This document shows, one piece after another, positions 29,511 through 38,634 of a stretch of DNA of 64,000 nt. The notes beneath the pieces are model-generated. The model saw only the letters and a list, made by a program, of their open reading frames with translations. It had not been told where the DNA came from and did not search any database. The stretch comes from Ruminococcus sp. (GTDB lineage Bacteria; Bacillota; Clostridia; Oscillospirales; Ruminococcaceae), in assembly GCA_014799785.1 (NCBI GenBank), contig JAAVHI010000004.1:1-64000 (forward strand), in the 5' to 3' direction. The stretch's first letter is position 1. Each line of letters opens with the position of its first letter. A program made the translations under genes and the position numbers.

Positions 29511-30230
29511 TCAGAACGGCACAAACAGCAGCGCAATGCCGCCGATCACCATACTTACAGTATTTGCGGTAAACGTCCACAAAAGCGTCCAGTCCGCCTT
29601 TTTCTCTTTGACTGTCAATGGCAGTACTATCATCTCGAAAATGAAAACGAGCAGCTCCATGCCAATATAAATCAATAGAGTGCCGTCGTCGAAAATGTCA
29701 AGACTGCCGCCGTTTATCACAAAGTTCACAAACATCTGCGTAATAAGATTTACCGTTATGAATGTAACGTAGCTCCGCTTTTCGCGGTAGCCGACCAGAT
29801 AATAAAATCCACATTCGAGGATAAGAGTGAAAGCTATCCTGAGCAGCATATAGAGCGGCGCGCGCATGGGCGAAACGTTTTGGGTAAGGGTCTCCGCTTC
29901 AAAGTCAAGCGTGTATACTCTTTCAAAGCTGCCGTTGCTTTTCCCCTCCGGCAGAGTAATAGTGAAGCTTTTTTCCGCTGACCACACCGTCAGTATTTGT
30001 GGTACGCCCTCAGGCTCGTACAGAAACCACACCTTTTCCCACAACCGCAGGCTTTTTTCAACAGTTCTTTCCGACCCGTCTCCGTAGTTAAAAACGAGTT
30101 CCGTATCGGACGGCGCGTTTACCGACCATATCACCATTGCAGGCGATCCTGCGGAATTTGCATACACCCGCACGGGCATAAGCACCGCAAGCAGCAGGAA
30201 AACCACCCCAAATGTCAGAAACCTTTTCAC
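29511..30230 (-). CDS. Uncharacterised membrane protein, copy 1
   Basis: Signal peptide plus four TM segments; GTG start with AGGAGGTG upstream; paralogous to 30298-31047. Confidence 0.75.
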   Translation of the reverse strand: MKRFLTFGVVFLLLAVLMPVRVYANSAGSPAMVIWSVNAPSDTELVFNYGDGSERTVEKSLRLWEKVWFLYEPEGVPQILTVWSAEKSFTITLPEGKSNGSFERVYTLDFEAETLTQNVSPMRAPLYMLLRIAFTLILECGFYYLVGYREKRSYVTFITVNLITQMFVNFVINGGSLDIFDDGTLLIYIGMELLVFIFEMIVLPLTVKEKKADWTLLWTFTANTVSMVIGGIALLFVPF

Positions 30231-30297
30231 AGCACACCTCCTTAAAATGTTTTGCCGAAACTGATCTGCGGCACAAAATTCCTCCAAATTTTATTTA

Positions 30298-31047
30298 TCA
30301 GAACGGCACAAACAGCAGCGCAATGCCGCCGATCACCATACTTATAGTGTTTGCGGTAAATGTCCACAAAAGCGTCCAGCCTGCTTTTTTCTCCTCGATT
30401 TTTGCGGGCAGTACTATCATCTCGAAAATAAAAACAAGCAGCTCCATGCCAATATAGATCAGGGACTTATAACTGCCGAAGATATCAAGACTTCCGCCGT
30501 TTATCACAAAATTCACAAACATCTGCGTAATAATATTTACTGTTATAAATGCAATGTAGCTGTCCTTTTCGCGGTAGCCGACCAGATAATAAAATCCGCA
30601 CTCGATGATAAGCGTGAACATTACCCTGAGCAGCATATAGAGCGGCGCACGCAGGGGCGAAACGTTTTCGGTGAGGGTCTCGGAGCTAAAGTCCAAAGTC
30701 CAGACGCGGCTGAAGCTTCCGCCGACAGTTCTTTCGGGTATATCAAGCTCAAAGCTTTTTTCGGAGGACTTTACCGTAACTTTAGTGTAATATACGGCCT
30801 CGCCATTATCGTTATGGTCGACAAAATTCCCATGGTAGAGAAAATAGCATTTCTCCCACAGTCTCAGATGCTTTTCGGCATTACGGGTCTTTCCGTCGCT
30901 GTAGGTAAAGATCAGCTCCGTATCGGACGGTGCGTTTACCGACAATATCACCATTGCGGGCGGCTCTGCGGAATTGGCGTAAACCCGCACAGGCATAAGC
31001 ACCGCAAGCAGCAGGAAAACCACCCCAAATGTCAGAAACCTTTTCAC
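30298..31047 (-). CDS. Uncharacterised membrane protein, copy 2
   Basis: Near-identical termini to 29511-30230 (MKRFLTFGVVFLLLAVLMPVRVYANSA, SMVIGGIALLFVPF). Confidence 0.75.
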   Translation of the reverse strand: MKRFLTFGVVFLLLAVLMPVRVYANSAEPPAMVILSVNAPSDTELIFTYSDGKTRNAEKHLRLWEKCYFLYHGNFVDHNDNGEAVYYTKVTVKSSEKSFELDIPERTVGGSFSRVWTLDFSSETLTENVSPLRAPLYMLLRVMFTLIIECGFYYLVGYREKDSYIAFITVNIITQMFVNFVINGGSLDIFGSYKSLIYIGMELLVFIFEMIVLPAKIEEKKAGWTLLWTFTANTISMVIGGIALLFVPF

Positions 31048-31215
31048 AGTACCCCTCCTTGTCCCATGAAAAGATTATACCATATATTCCCGCATATTTC
31101 AAACCTTTTTTGCCTGTTTTTCACAAACATTTCACGACGCGAATTTATCGGTTAACATTGACTTAACATTTGTGTGTTATTATTAACATACGGAAAAGGA
31201 AGTGATGATACAAAT

Positions 31216-31905
31216 ATGGAAAAATACCGCCATGAATACAAGCACTATATAAGCATACCCGATTTTATCATGCTGTCGGGAAAGGCAGGCGTTGTCGCAG
31301 CTCCAGACGAGCATATGAAAAACGGTTCTTATTTTATTCGCAGCCTTTACTTTGACAACCCGCAGGACAAGGCTCTGCGCGAAAAGCTGGACGGAAACTG
31401 CGACCGCGAAAAGTTTCGGATACGCTTTTACGATATGGACGACGGCTTTATCCGCCTGGAAAAGAAAAGCAAGCGGTCGGGCTTGTGTCTTAAACGTTCC
31501 GCGCCGATCACCCGCGAAAAAACGGAACGTCTGATAAGCGGGGACTACGGTTTTCTTGCAGAGGAAAACGACCCGCTGCTTACGGAGCTTTACGCTAAAA
31601 TGTCGGGAGAGCTTCTCCGTCCGAAGCTGACGGTGGATTATGAAAGGAAAGCCTATGTTTTTCCCGCGGGGAACGTGCGTGTTACCTTTGACTACAATAT
31701 CCGCTCGGACGAAAACATCGCCGCGTTTTTCGATCCTGCGCCTGCGGCGTTTCCCGTGCCGTCGGCTTGCTCCGCGGTGATAATGGAGGTCAAGTACGAC
31801 GAGTTTCTGCCCCAGTTTATCGCGGATATTTTACAGCTTGAAGGCAGACAGACGGGGTCGTTTTCAAAATACGCGTCGGGGAGGTTTTCCTGCGGGACTT
31901 TGTGA
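31216..31905 (+). CDS. VTC-domain (polyphosphate polymerase-like) protein
   Basis: RHEYKHYIS, IRSLYFDNPQD, KFRIRFYD, IRLEKKSKRSGLCLK, VKYDEFLP. Confidence 0.9.
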   Translation: MEKYRHEYKHYISIPDFIMLSGKAGVVAAPDEHMKNGSYFIRSLYFDNPQDKALREKLDGNCDREKFRIRFYDMDDGFIRLEKKSKRSGLCLKRSAPITREKTERLISGDYGFLAEENDPLLTELYAKMSGELLRPKLTVDYERKAYVFPAGNVRVTFDYNIRSDENIAAFFDPAPAAFPVPSACSAVIMEVKYDEFLPQFIADILQLEGRQTGSFSKYASGRFSCGTL

Positions 31906-31936
31906 ACGGCTTTTGACACCGTTATAGATTGCTTGT

Positions 31937-32208
31937 TGAAAACAGTCCACCGGACTGTTTTCAAGGGTTACTGTGCTGCGTACCGCAACAAGGGTGAGCG
32001 GTCGTGTCCGCTCCCCCTCGGAATGACTGTCGTCATTCCTCACCCCTTTCACCGTTTTGAACGATATGCGCTCTGCTCATCTCGGCTTTCAGCCGAGGCG
32101 CAGGGAGGGGAGTTTCGCGCTCTGCGGAGCGCGACCAAAGGGCGCTGCCCTCTGGACTTCTGCCAGCTGAGCTCAGCTGGACCAGCTTTAGTCGGCGGCT
32201 TCGCCGCC
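31937..32208 (+). repeat. Family-1 hairpin-rich repeat, copy 3
   Basis: TGAAAACAGTCC-ACC-GGACTGTTTTCA; AGCGGTCGTGTCCGCT; CGCGCTC-TGCG-GAGCGCG; AGGGC-GCT-GCCCT; CCAGCTGAGCTCAGCTGG; GGCGGC-TTC-GCCGCC. Confidence 0.9.
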
Positions 32209-32240
32209 TGTTAAAAATTTAAACTTTGGAGGAATAAACC

Positions 32241-32912
32241 ATGACTTTTAACGATATCTTCAAATCAAGCTTCCTTGAAAAGGTAAGCAGCTTTTCAATT
32301 CTCGACGTTATCATTGCAATGGCTGTCGCCTTTGCTCTGGGACTTTTCATCTACGTTGTCTACAAAAAAACCTTCCGCGGCGTAATGTACAGCAGCTCCT
32401 TCGGCGTAGCCCTCATGGCTATGACGCTCATCACCACGCTGATAATCCTTGCGGTAACTTCAAACGTTATCCTTTCCCTCGGTATGGTGGGTGCGCTTTC
32501 TATCGTACGTTTCAGGACTGCCGTCAAAGAACCCCTCGATATCGCGTTTCTTTTCTGGGCGATATCCGCGGGAATTGTTACGGGCGCGGGACTTATCCCT
32601 CTTGCCGTAGTTGGTTCGATACTTATAGGAATTGTTCTGCTTGTTTTCGTAAACAAAAAGACCTCCGACACGCCCTATATCGCGGTGATAAGCTGCACCG
32701 ACGAAAACGCCGAAAAGCGTGTCTGGGAAATACTTAAAGACAACACCGCAAAGCAGCTTCTCAAATCCAAGACTGTCACGGCGGATGGTACAGAGCTTAC
32801 CGTCGAGATAAAGCTCAAAGACAGCTCGGCAAAGGTGTGCAATCTTCTTTCCGACGCGGAGGGAGTTAAAAAATGCGTTCTTGTCAGCTATAACGGCGAG
32901 TACATGGGCTGA
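32241..32912 (+). CDS. DUF4956-family membrane protein
   Basis: Three or more TM segments, LGMVGALSIVRFRTAVKEPLDIAFLFWAI motif. Confidence 0.9.
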   Translation: MTFNDIFKSSFLEKVSSFSILDVIIAMAVAFALGLFIYVVYKKTFRGVMYSSSFGVALMAMTLITTLIILAVTSNVILSLGMVGALSIVRFRTAVKEPLDIAFLFWAISAGIVTGAGLIPLAVVGSILIGIVLLVFVNKKTSDTPYIAVISCTDENAEKRVWEILKDNTAKQLLKSKTVTADGTELTVEIKLKDSSAKVCNLLSDAEGVKKCVLVSYNGEYMG

Positions 32913-32932
32913 CCCGCAAAGGAGGATTTGTT

Positions 32933-35344
32933 TTGATCGACAGCAAACGCTTAACGCTTTTTGCGGCGGTTTCGGTCGCGGCGGCGGTACTTATCTGCGT
33001 ACTGCTGGCAGTTGTTGCGGGAAGTCCCGCGGCGGAGACTTTTTCGGTCTCCTCCGAGCCTTTGTACGCGGAGAAAATTTTCGGCGCGGACATCATCACC
33101 ATTGACATCAACGCCGACGAAGCAGAATGGCAGCAGATGCTTGACAACGCCATGAGCGAGCAGTACATTATGGTCAACATGGCGGTGAACGGCAAAAAAT
33201 TCTCAAATGTGGGCATACGTCCCAAGGGCAACAACAGCCTCCAGCAGGTTGCGTCCTCGGACAGTGACCGCTACAGCTTCAAAATAAAATTTGACGAGTA
33301 CGCGGACGGTCAGACCTGCTTTGGTCTGGATATGCTTGTGCTCAACGATATGCTGGGCGACGCCACTTATATGAAAGAGTACACCACCTTTGACATGATG
33401 CGCGAAATGGGTATCGAAACGCCTTATTTCGGGTACGCCATGATAACTCTCAACGGCGAGGACTGGGGTCTGTACTTTGCACTCGAAGCCTATAACGACA
33501 GCTACAAGCAGCGTGTTTCGGGCGACGAAAGCGGAAATCTCTACAATATAAAATCCTCTTCTGGCGGCTTCGGGCATGAGGAGAATAGTACCGACATGGG
33601 AAATCCTCCCGAGCGGCAGGACAGAAATTTTTCCGAAAATTCCGACGGTTCAGAAAATTCACAAACCCGCAGCTTCGGCAGAGGCGGCATGGGAGGAATG
33701 GGCGGCATGGGAGCGTCCTCAAGCGGGGGAAGTCTTGTTTACACGGACGACGAAAGCTCCTCCTACTCGGCTATCTTCGGCAACGCAGTTGGAAGCGGCA
33801 GTGACGAGGAAGATTACCAAAAAGTCATAGCCGCACTGAAAGCTCTGAATGATGGCGAAAATATCGAAGAATATTTTGACGTTGACGAAATTCTGCGATA
33901 TCTTGCCGTCCATACGGTGGTGGTAAATCTGGACAGCTATTCTTCGGGAATGGCACAGAATTACTACATTTACGAATATGATGGAGTTCTGCAAATTCTT
34001 CCGTGGGATTACAACTACGCCTGGGGAGCGTTCCAGAGCGGCAGCTCGTCGGCGGTGGTGAATTTCCCCATAGACACTCCCGTCAGCAGCGTGGATATGT
34101 CCGAAAGACCGCTTATAGCGAAGCTTTTCGAGAATGAAGAATATTTTGAGCGCTATCACAAGTATCTTTCCGAGCTTATGGAGAATTACTTTGACAGCGG
34201 AAACTTCGATAAAAAAATTGACGAGCTGAACGCTCTTATCGGCGGATATGTCCAAAAAGACCCCACCGCCTTTTACACTTATGACGAATACCTGACCGCT
34301 CTTGACGCGTTCAAAAACATAGGAAAGCTTCGGGCGGAAAGCATTTCGGGACAGCTTGACGGAACAGTTCCCTCCACCACCGAGAGCCAAAGAAGCGGTT
34401 CGGATAAGCTTATCGACGCGTCCTCTGTAAAGCTTTCGGAGCTTGGTTCGGGCGGCTTCGGAGGAGGCGGCGACCGCGACGGCTTTGGAAATTTCGGAGG
34501 CTTCGGCAGATTCGGGAAAACCGATAATTCCGAAAATGAACGCGAAGGCTTCGGCAGCAACAGCGAAAATAAATTTGACGAAAACGGAGACTACCCCGAA
34601 CCGAACGGCGGCGAATTTCCGGGAGATTTCGGTGAGAACGAAAGCAAATTCGGCTTTGACGAAAACAGCGGTTTTCCCGCAATGATCGGCGGAGAGCTCC
34701 CGAAGGATTTCGGGGGAACGGAAGCCGACCGCTCCGAACAGCAGGAACGGCCTATACAGCCGCCTAACGGAGATATGCTTGACGAAAGCCCTCCCGACGG
34801 TTTTCCTCAGGACGGCTTCAAGCCCGACGGCGGCAGAGGTGAAAACAAATTCGGTTCTGACTTCGGTTCTGATGAAAGCGGCGGTTTCCCTGCACTGAAC
34901 GGCGGTGAGTTCCCGAAAGATTTCGGGGAAAACGAAAGCGCGCCGTTTGAACGTCAGGACACGCCCGTGCAGCCGCCGGACGGAGAAATGTTTGGCGGAG
35001 ATCCTCCCGACGGTTTTCCGCAGGACGGTTTTAAGCCCGACGAAAGCTCTCCCGATACTGCGGGAAATGACAATGCGGAAAATCTCCCGCCGCTGCCCGA
35101 CCAAGAGAACAGCGGCGGCCGCGAATTTGCCGCAGACGAGGGCTTTCCGCAAAATGAAAATGCGTATAGCAGAGGGAACGCGGAAATGTCCCAACGCGGA
35201 ATGAGAAACAGCCGTCCGGACGGACATGCCACTAACGGCGAAAACCGTGGTTCAGGGACTTCCTCCGCGGTTATGACAGCGGTGTGCTTGGGAACGCTGA
35301 TTGCCGCAATATTCGGAGCATCACTTGTAAAAAGAAATTTCTGA
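32933..35344 (+). CDS. CotH kinase-like protein with long low-complexity repeat region
   Basis: ADEAEWQQML, GIRPKGNNSL, SFKIKFDEYADGQ, LQILPWDYNYAWGAF (CotH motifs); acidic Pro/Gly repeat region; C-terminal TM. Confidence 0.9.
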   Translation: MIDSKRLTLFAAVSVAAAVLICVLLAVVAGSPAAETFSVSSEPLYAEKIFGADIITIDINADEAEWQQMLDNAMSEQYIMVNMAVNGKKFSNVGIRPKGNNSLQQVASSDSDRYSFKIKFDEYADGQTCFGLDMLVLNDMLGDATYMKEYTTFDMMREMGIETPYFGYAMITLNGEDWGLYFALEAYNDSYKQRVSGDESGNLYNIKSSSGGFGHEENSTDMGNPPERQDRNFSENSDGSENSQTRSFGRGGMGGMGGMGASSSGGSLVYTDDESSSYSAIFGNAVGSGSDEEDYQKVIAALKALNDGENIEEYFDVDEILRYLAVHTVVVNLDSYSSGMAQNYYIYEYDGVLQILPWDYNYAWGAFQSGSSSAVVNFPIDTPVSSVDMSERPLIAKLFENEEYFERYHKYLSELMENYFDSGNFDKKIDELNALIGGYVQKDPTAFYTYDEYLTALDAFKNIGKLRAESISGQLDGTVPSTTESQRSGSDKLIDASSVKLSELGSGGFGGGGDRDGFGNFGGFGRFGKTDNSENEREGFGSNSENKFDENGDYPEPNGGEFPGDFGENESKFGFDENSGFPAMIGGELPKDFGGTEADRSEQQERPIQPPNGDMLDESPPDGFPQDGFKPDGGRGENKFGSDFGSDESGGFPALNGGEFPKDFGENESAPFERQDTPVQPPDGEMFGGDPPDGFPQDGFKPDESSPDTAGNDNAENLPPLPDQENSGGREFAADEGFPQNENAYSRGNAEMSQRGMRNSRPDGHATNGENRGSGTSSAVMTAVCLGTLIAAIFGASLVKRNF

Positions 35345-35389
35345 GCGGAAAATTTCGGCAAAAAGCTTATATATTTTTTACAAAACCCC

Positions 35390-35418
35390 TTGACGGTAAA
35401 TCGTTTACACTGTATAAT
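35390..35418 (+). promoter_or_regulatory. Sigma-A promoter for xylA
   Basis: TTGACG-17 nt-TATAAT. Confidence 0.85.
35396..35408. promoter_or_regulatory. Candidate operator within the xylA promoter spacer
   Basis: GTAAA-TCG-TTTAC inverted repeat between -35 and -10. Confidence 0.6.
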
Positions 35419-35487
35419 ATAGATATATAATTACCGTATATATTTTCAGCCGTAAGGCTTAAAATTACTATCAAGGAGGAAACTAAA

Positions 35488-36813
35488 ATGAGCGAATTTT
35501 TCGGAAACATCAGCAAGATACCTTTTGAGGGCAAGGGCAGCACCAATCCCCTTGCGTTCAAGTACTACAACCCCGACGAGGTAGTTGCGGGCAAGACAAT
35601 GCGTGAGCAGCTCAAATTTGCGCTTTCATGGTGGCACACAATGGGCGGCGACGGCACGGATATGTTCGGCTGCGGTACTGCCGACAAGACATGGGGTCAG
35701 TCCGACTCCGTTGCAAGGGCTAAGGCTAAGGTGGACGCTGCTTTCGAGATCATGGATAAGCTTTCTATCGACTACTTCTGCTTCCACGACCGCGATCTTT
35801 CTCCCGAGTACGGCACTCTTGCGGAGACAAACGCTAAGCTTGACGAGATCACGGATTACATTGCTGAAAAAATGAAAGCTAACCCCTCTATCAAGCTTCT
35901 CTGGGGTACTGCTAAGTGCTTTGACCACCCCCGTTATATGCACGGCGCCGGAACTTCCCCCTCTGCGGACGTTTTCGCATACGCTGCCGCACAGATCAAA
36001 AAGGCTGTTGAAGCTACTGTAAAGCTTGGCGGTAACGGTTACGTATTCTGGGGCGGACGTGAGGGCTACGAAACTCTGCTCAACACAAACATGGGTCTGG
36101 AGCTTGACAACATGGCTCGTCTTATGAAGATGACCGTTGATTACGCTCGTTCGATCGGCTACAAGGGCGACTTCTACATCGAGCCCAAGCCCAAGGAGCC
36201 TACAAAGCACCAGTACGATTTCGACACGGCGACTGTTCTCGGCTTCCTCCGCAAGTACGGTCTTGAAAAGGACTTCAAGATGAACATTGAGGCTAACCAC
36301 GCTACACTTGCACAGCACACTTTCCAGCACGAGCTTAGAGTTGCAAGAGACAACGGCGTGTTCGGTTCTATCGACGCTAACCAGGGCGATATGCTTCTCG
36401 GCTGGGATACAGACCAGTTCCCCACCAATGTTTACGATGCTGCTCTTTGTATGTATGAGGTTCTCAAGGCAGGCGGCTTCACAAACGGCGGTCTGAACTT
36501 CGACTCCAAGGCAAGGAGAGGTTCCTACACTCCCGAGGATATTTTCCACAGCTACATTGCGGGTATGGACACATTTGCTCTCGGTCTTAAAATTGCCGAC
36601 AAGATCATCACAGACGGCAGGATCGACAAGTTTGTTGACGACCGCTACGCTTCCTGGAAAACAGGTATCGGCGCGGACATCATCAGCGGCAAGGCTACTC
36701 TTGCAGACCTTGAAAAGTATGCTCTTGACAAGGGCGAGGTTACGGCTTCCCTCACAAGCGGCAGACAGGAAATGCTGGAGTCCATTCTCAACAACATTAT
36801 GTTCAGCTTTTGA
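35488..36813 (+). CDS. xylA: Xylose isomerase
   Basis: [66 protein letters not shown]. Confidence 0.98.
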   Translation: MSEFFGNISKIPFEGKGSTNPLAFKYYNPDEVVAGKTMREQLKFALSWWHTMGGDGTDMFGCGTADKTWGQSDSVARAKAKVDAAFEIMDKLSIDYFCFHDRDLSPEYGTLAETNAKLDEITDYIAEKMKANPSIKLLWGTAKCFDHPRYMHGAGTSPSADVFAYAAAQIKKAVEATVKLGGNGYVFWGGREGYETLLNTNMGLELDNMARLMKMTVDYARSIGYKGDFYIEPKPKEPTKHQYDFDTATVLGFLRKYGLEKDFKMNIEANHATLAQHTFQHELRVARDNGVFGSIDANQGDMLLGWDTDQFPTNVYDAALCMYEVLKAGGFTNGGLNFDSKARRGSYTPEDIFHSYIAGMDTFALGLKIADKIITDGRIDKFVDDRYASWKTGIGADIISGKATLADLEKYALDKGEVTASLTSGRQEMLESILNNIMFSF

Positions 36814-36834
36814 TAGAAAGCAGTAATTATGGAT

Positions 36835-36872
36835 TAGAGGATAGAAAGCTAAATTTCTATCCTCTGTCTGTA
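36835..36872 (+). terminator. xylA terminator hairpin
   Basis: AGAGGATAGAAA-GCTAAA-TTTCTATCCTCT inverted repeat. Confidence 0.7.
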
Positions 36873-36907
36873 TTATCTGAAATGTTAGAAAGATAAATCG
36901 GAATTTA
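36851..36907 (+). repeat. 57-bp direct repeat, copy 1
   Basis: AAATTTCTATCCTCTGTCTGTATTATCTGAAATGTTAGAAAGATAAATCGGAATTTA; 54/57 identical to 40051-40107. Confidence 0.93.
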
Positions 36908-36949
36908 ACAAATAAAGCCCATAATATTGACTAACTAAGGAGATAACTT

Positions 36950-37804
36950 ATGGACATTAAAGAAATCATTGAAAGTGAATTTGGCTTAATAGTCCACCAT
37001 ATTATTGCTTTAGGACAGGGGCTTGACAGTATTGCATATCTTGTAAATAACGAATATATATTTAAACAGTCAAAACATGATGAAGCAAGAAATAATTTAA
37101 AAAAAGAGATACAAATATTAAATTATCTAAAAGGTAAAGTCACATTACAGATACCTGATATTGAATACTACAGTGAAGAATACAGTGTTTGTGGTTATAA
37201 AGAAATCAAAGGTGATAAGCTAAGTCCTATTATTTATAAAAATATGAGTGATGATGAAAAAGATAAGTTAGCACATGATATTGCATTATTTCTAAGAGAA
37301 ATTCACTCTATCTCTTTACCCGATATTGACGGATTAGAATGCAATGTAAAGGAAGATTATAAAAGCGATTATGACACTTTGAGGGAAACAATCTATGACA
37401 TAATACCTGATAAATCAAAAGAATATATAGATGATTTATATAAAAGAATCCTTAATGATGAACGTATCTCTCAATATGTTAAAGCTCTATGTCATAATGA
37501 TTTAAGTTGTAACCATATCATAATTCAAAATAATAAAGCTGTTGGTATAATTGATTTTGGAGATGTGGCTATTACTGACAGAGATAAGGATTTTGTATAT
37601 TTACTTGAGGACAGCAATGAGGAAATTGGCAGAGAATTTGGGTTAAAGGTCTTGGAATATTATAATCACCCCAATACAGCCGTACCAATATTAAAAGCAG
37701 ATTTGAATGATGAGTATTACCCTATTGAGCAAATTTTAGGGGGACAAGCAATGAAGTTAGATGAGATGTATAACAAGGGATTAAATAAAATAATAAATAT
37801 TTAA
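36950..37804 (+). CDS. Aminoglycoside phosphotransferase-family protein
   Basis: Kinase-like fold motifs: LCHNDLSCNHIII, GIIDFGDVAITDRDKDF; AT-rich. Confidence 0.82.
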   Translation: MDIKEIIESEFGLIVHHIIALGQGLDSIAYLVNNEYIFKQSKHDEARNNLKKEIQILNYLKGKVTLQIPDIEYYSEEYSVCGYKEIKGDKLSPIIYKNMSDDEKDKLAHDIALFLREIHSISLPDIDGLECNVKEDYKSDYDTLRETIYDIIPDKSKEYIDDLYKRILNDERISQYVKALCHNDLSCNHIIIQNNKAVGIIDFGDVAITDRDKDFVYLLEDSNEEIGREFGLKVLEYYNHPNTAVPILKADLNDEYYPIEQILGGQAMKLDEMYNKGLNKIINI

Positions 37805-37826
37805 TTTGACGAAAAGGATGATATAA

Positions 37827-38534
37827 GTGGCAGAGATCGTATTGGTCGGGACGTTTCATTATCCGGAAAGATTTGATATTTTTTCGCAGGATGTGCAGAA
37901 TCAAATCGATGAATTTACCAACAGATTGGCATTGTTTCATCCGAACAAAATCGCAGTGGAATTCCCTTATGGAATGCAAAATAAATTAGATGAGTTATAT
38001 GCAAGAAGCGAAAAGCACTGCTTTGAAGAGAACGTGGTATATGGCAATATTGAAAGGTATGGTTCCACTGTTCCGTTCAAATCAGTAAATGAGATTGTGC
38101 AAATCGGATTTCGCTTAGGAAAAAAATTGAATCATGATAAGATATATGGTATAGATGAGGATATTGAGTTGTCAGATGAATTGTTTGAAAAGATAACGCC
38201 TTACATGGATATGAACAGTTATTTTGAGAAAATACAGATGATGACAGAAAAGGCACAGGATTTAAAAGGATTATATGCGATACATAACAGTGATGCGTAT
38301 ATTACTTTTGACCACAGTATGTATATGGCTATGAATAAAATCAATTTGGGAAATTATGAAGGTAGTCAGCTTGTTTTACAATGGTATGAAAGAAACCTGA
38401 AGATATTTTCTAATTTGCAGAATGTCTGCGAAAAAGAAGATAAGGTGCTGGTTTTGATAGGAAGTTCACATTTGAAAATATTAAAGGAACTCATTAGAGC
38501 AAGCAGTGAAATGGACTTATGCGAGGAAATTTGA
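37827..38534 (+). CDS. DUF5694-like protein (TraB/EreA-like fold suggested)
   Basis: VLVGTFHYPE..., KIAVEFPY, VLIGSSHLKILKELI. Confidence 0.7.
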   Translation: MAEIVLVGTFHYPERFDIFSQDVQNQIDEFTNRLALFHPNKIAVEFPYGMQNKLDELYARSEKHCFEENVVYGNIERYGSTVPFKSVNEIVQIGFRLGKKLNHDKIYGIDEDIELSDELFEKITPYMDMNSYFEKIQMMTEKAQDLKGLYAIHNSDAYITFDHSMYMAMNKINLGNYEGSQLVLQWYERNLKIFSNLQNVCEKEDKVLVLIGSSHLKILKELIRASSEMDLCEEI

Positions 38535-38565
38535 AGTTTGCAGACTAAATGATATTTTAGCAGAA

Positions 38566-38611
38566 AAATTCTGATTTATTTCAATAAAAGAATGGCTACA
38601 ATAATATGAAC
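38566..38611 (+). repeat. 46-bp island boundary motif, copy 1
   Basis: AAATTCTGATTTATTTCAATAAAAGAATGGCTACAATAATATGAAC. Confidence 0.85.
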
Positions 38612-38634
38612 AACCGTTTAGCGGAGGGCTTAGC

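Noticed and set aside
31933-32214. ORF MLKTVHRTVFKG... and the similar ORF 7139-7429 (MFETVHRTVSKV...) that read through family-1 copies in the same frame
   Set aside because: The shared frame follows from the repeat itself; stems change with compensation, copy 1 is not open in that frame, and there is no convincing RBS. A structured nucleic acid explains the pattern better, though a tiny protein family is not fully excluded.
33719-35227. 502-aa antisense ORF opposite the CotH-like gene
   Set aside because: Opposite a GC-biased, repeat-rich coding region; the plus strand has clear CotH motifs and an RBS.
35626-36549. 307-aa antisense ORF opposite xylA
   Set aside because: Shadow ORF of xylose isomerase.
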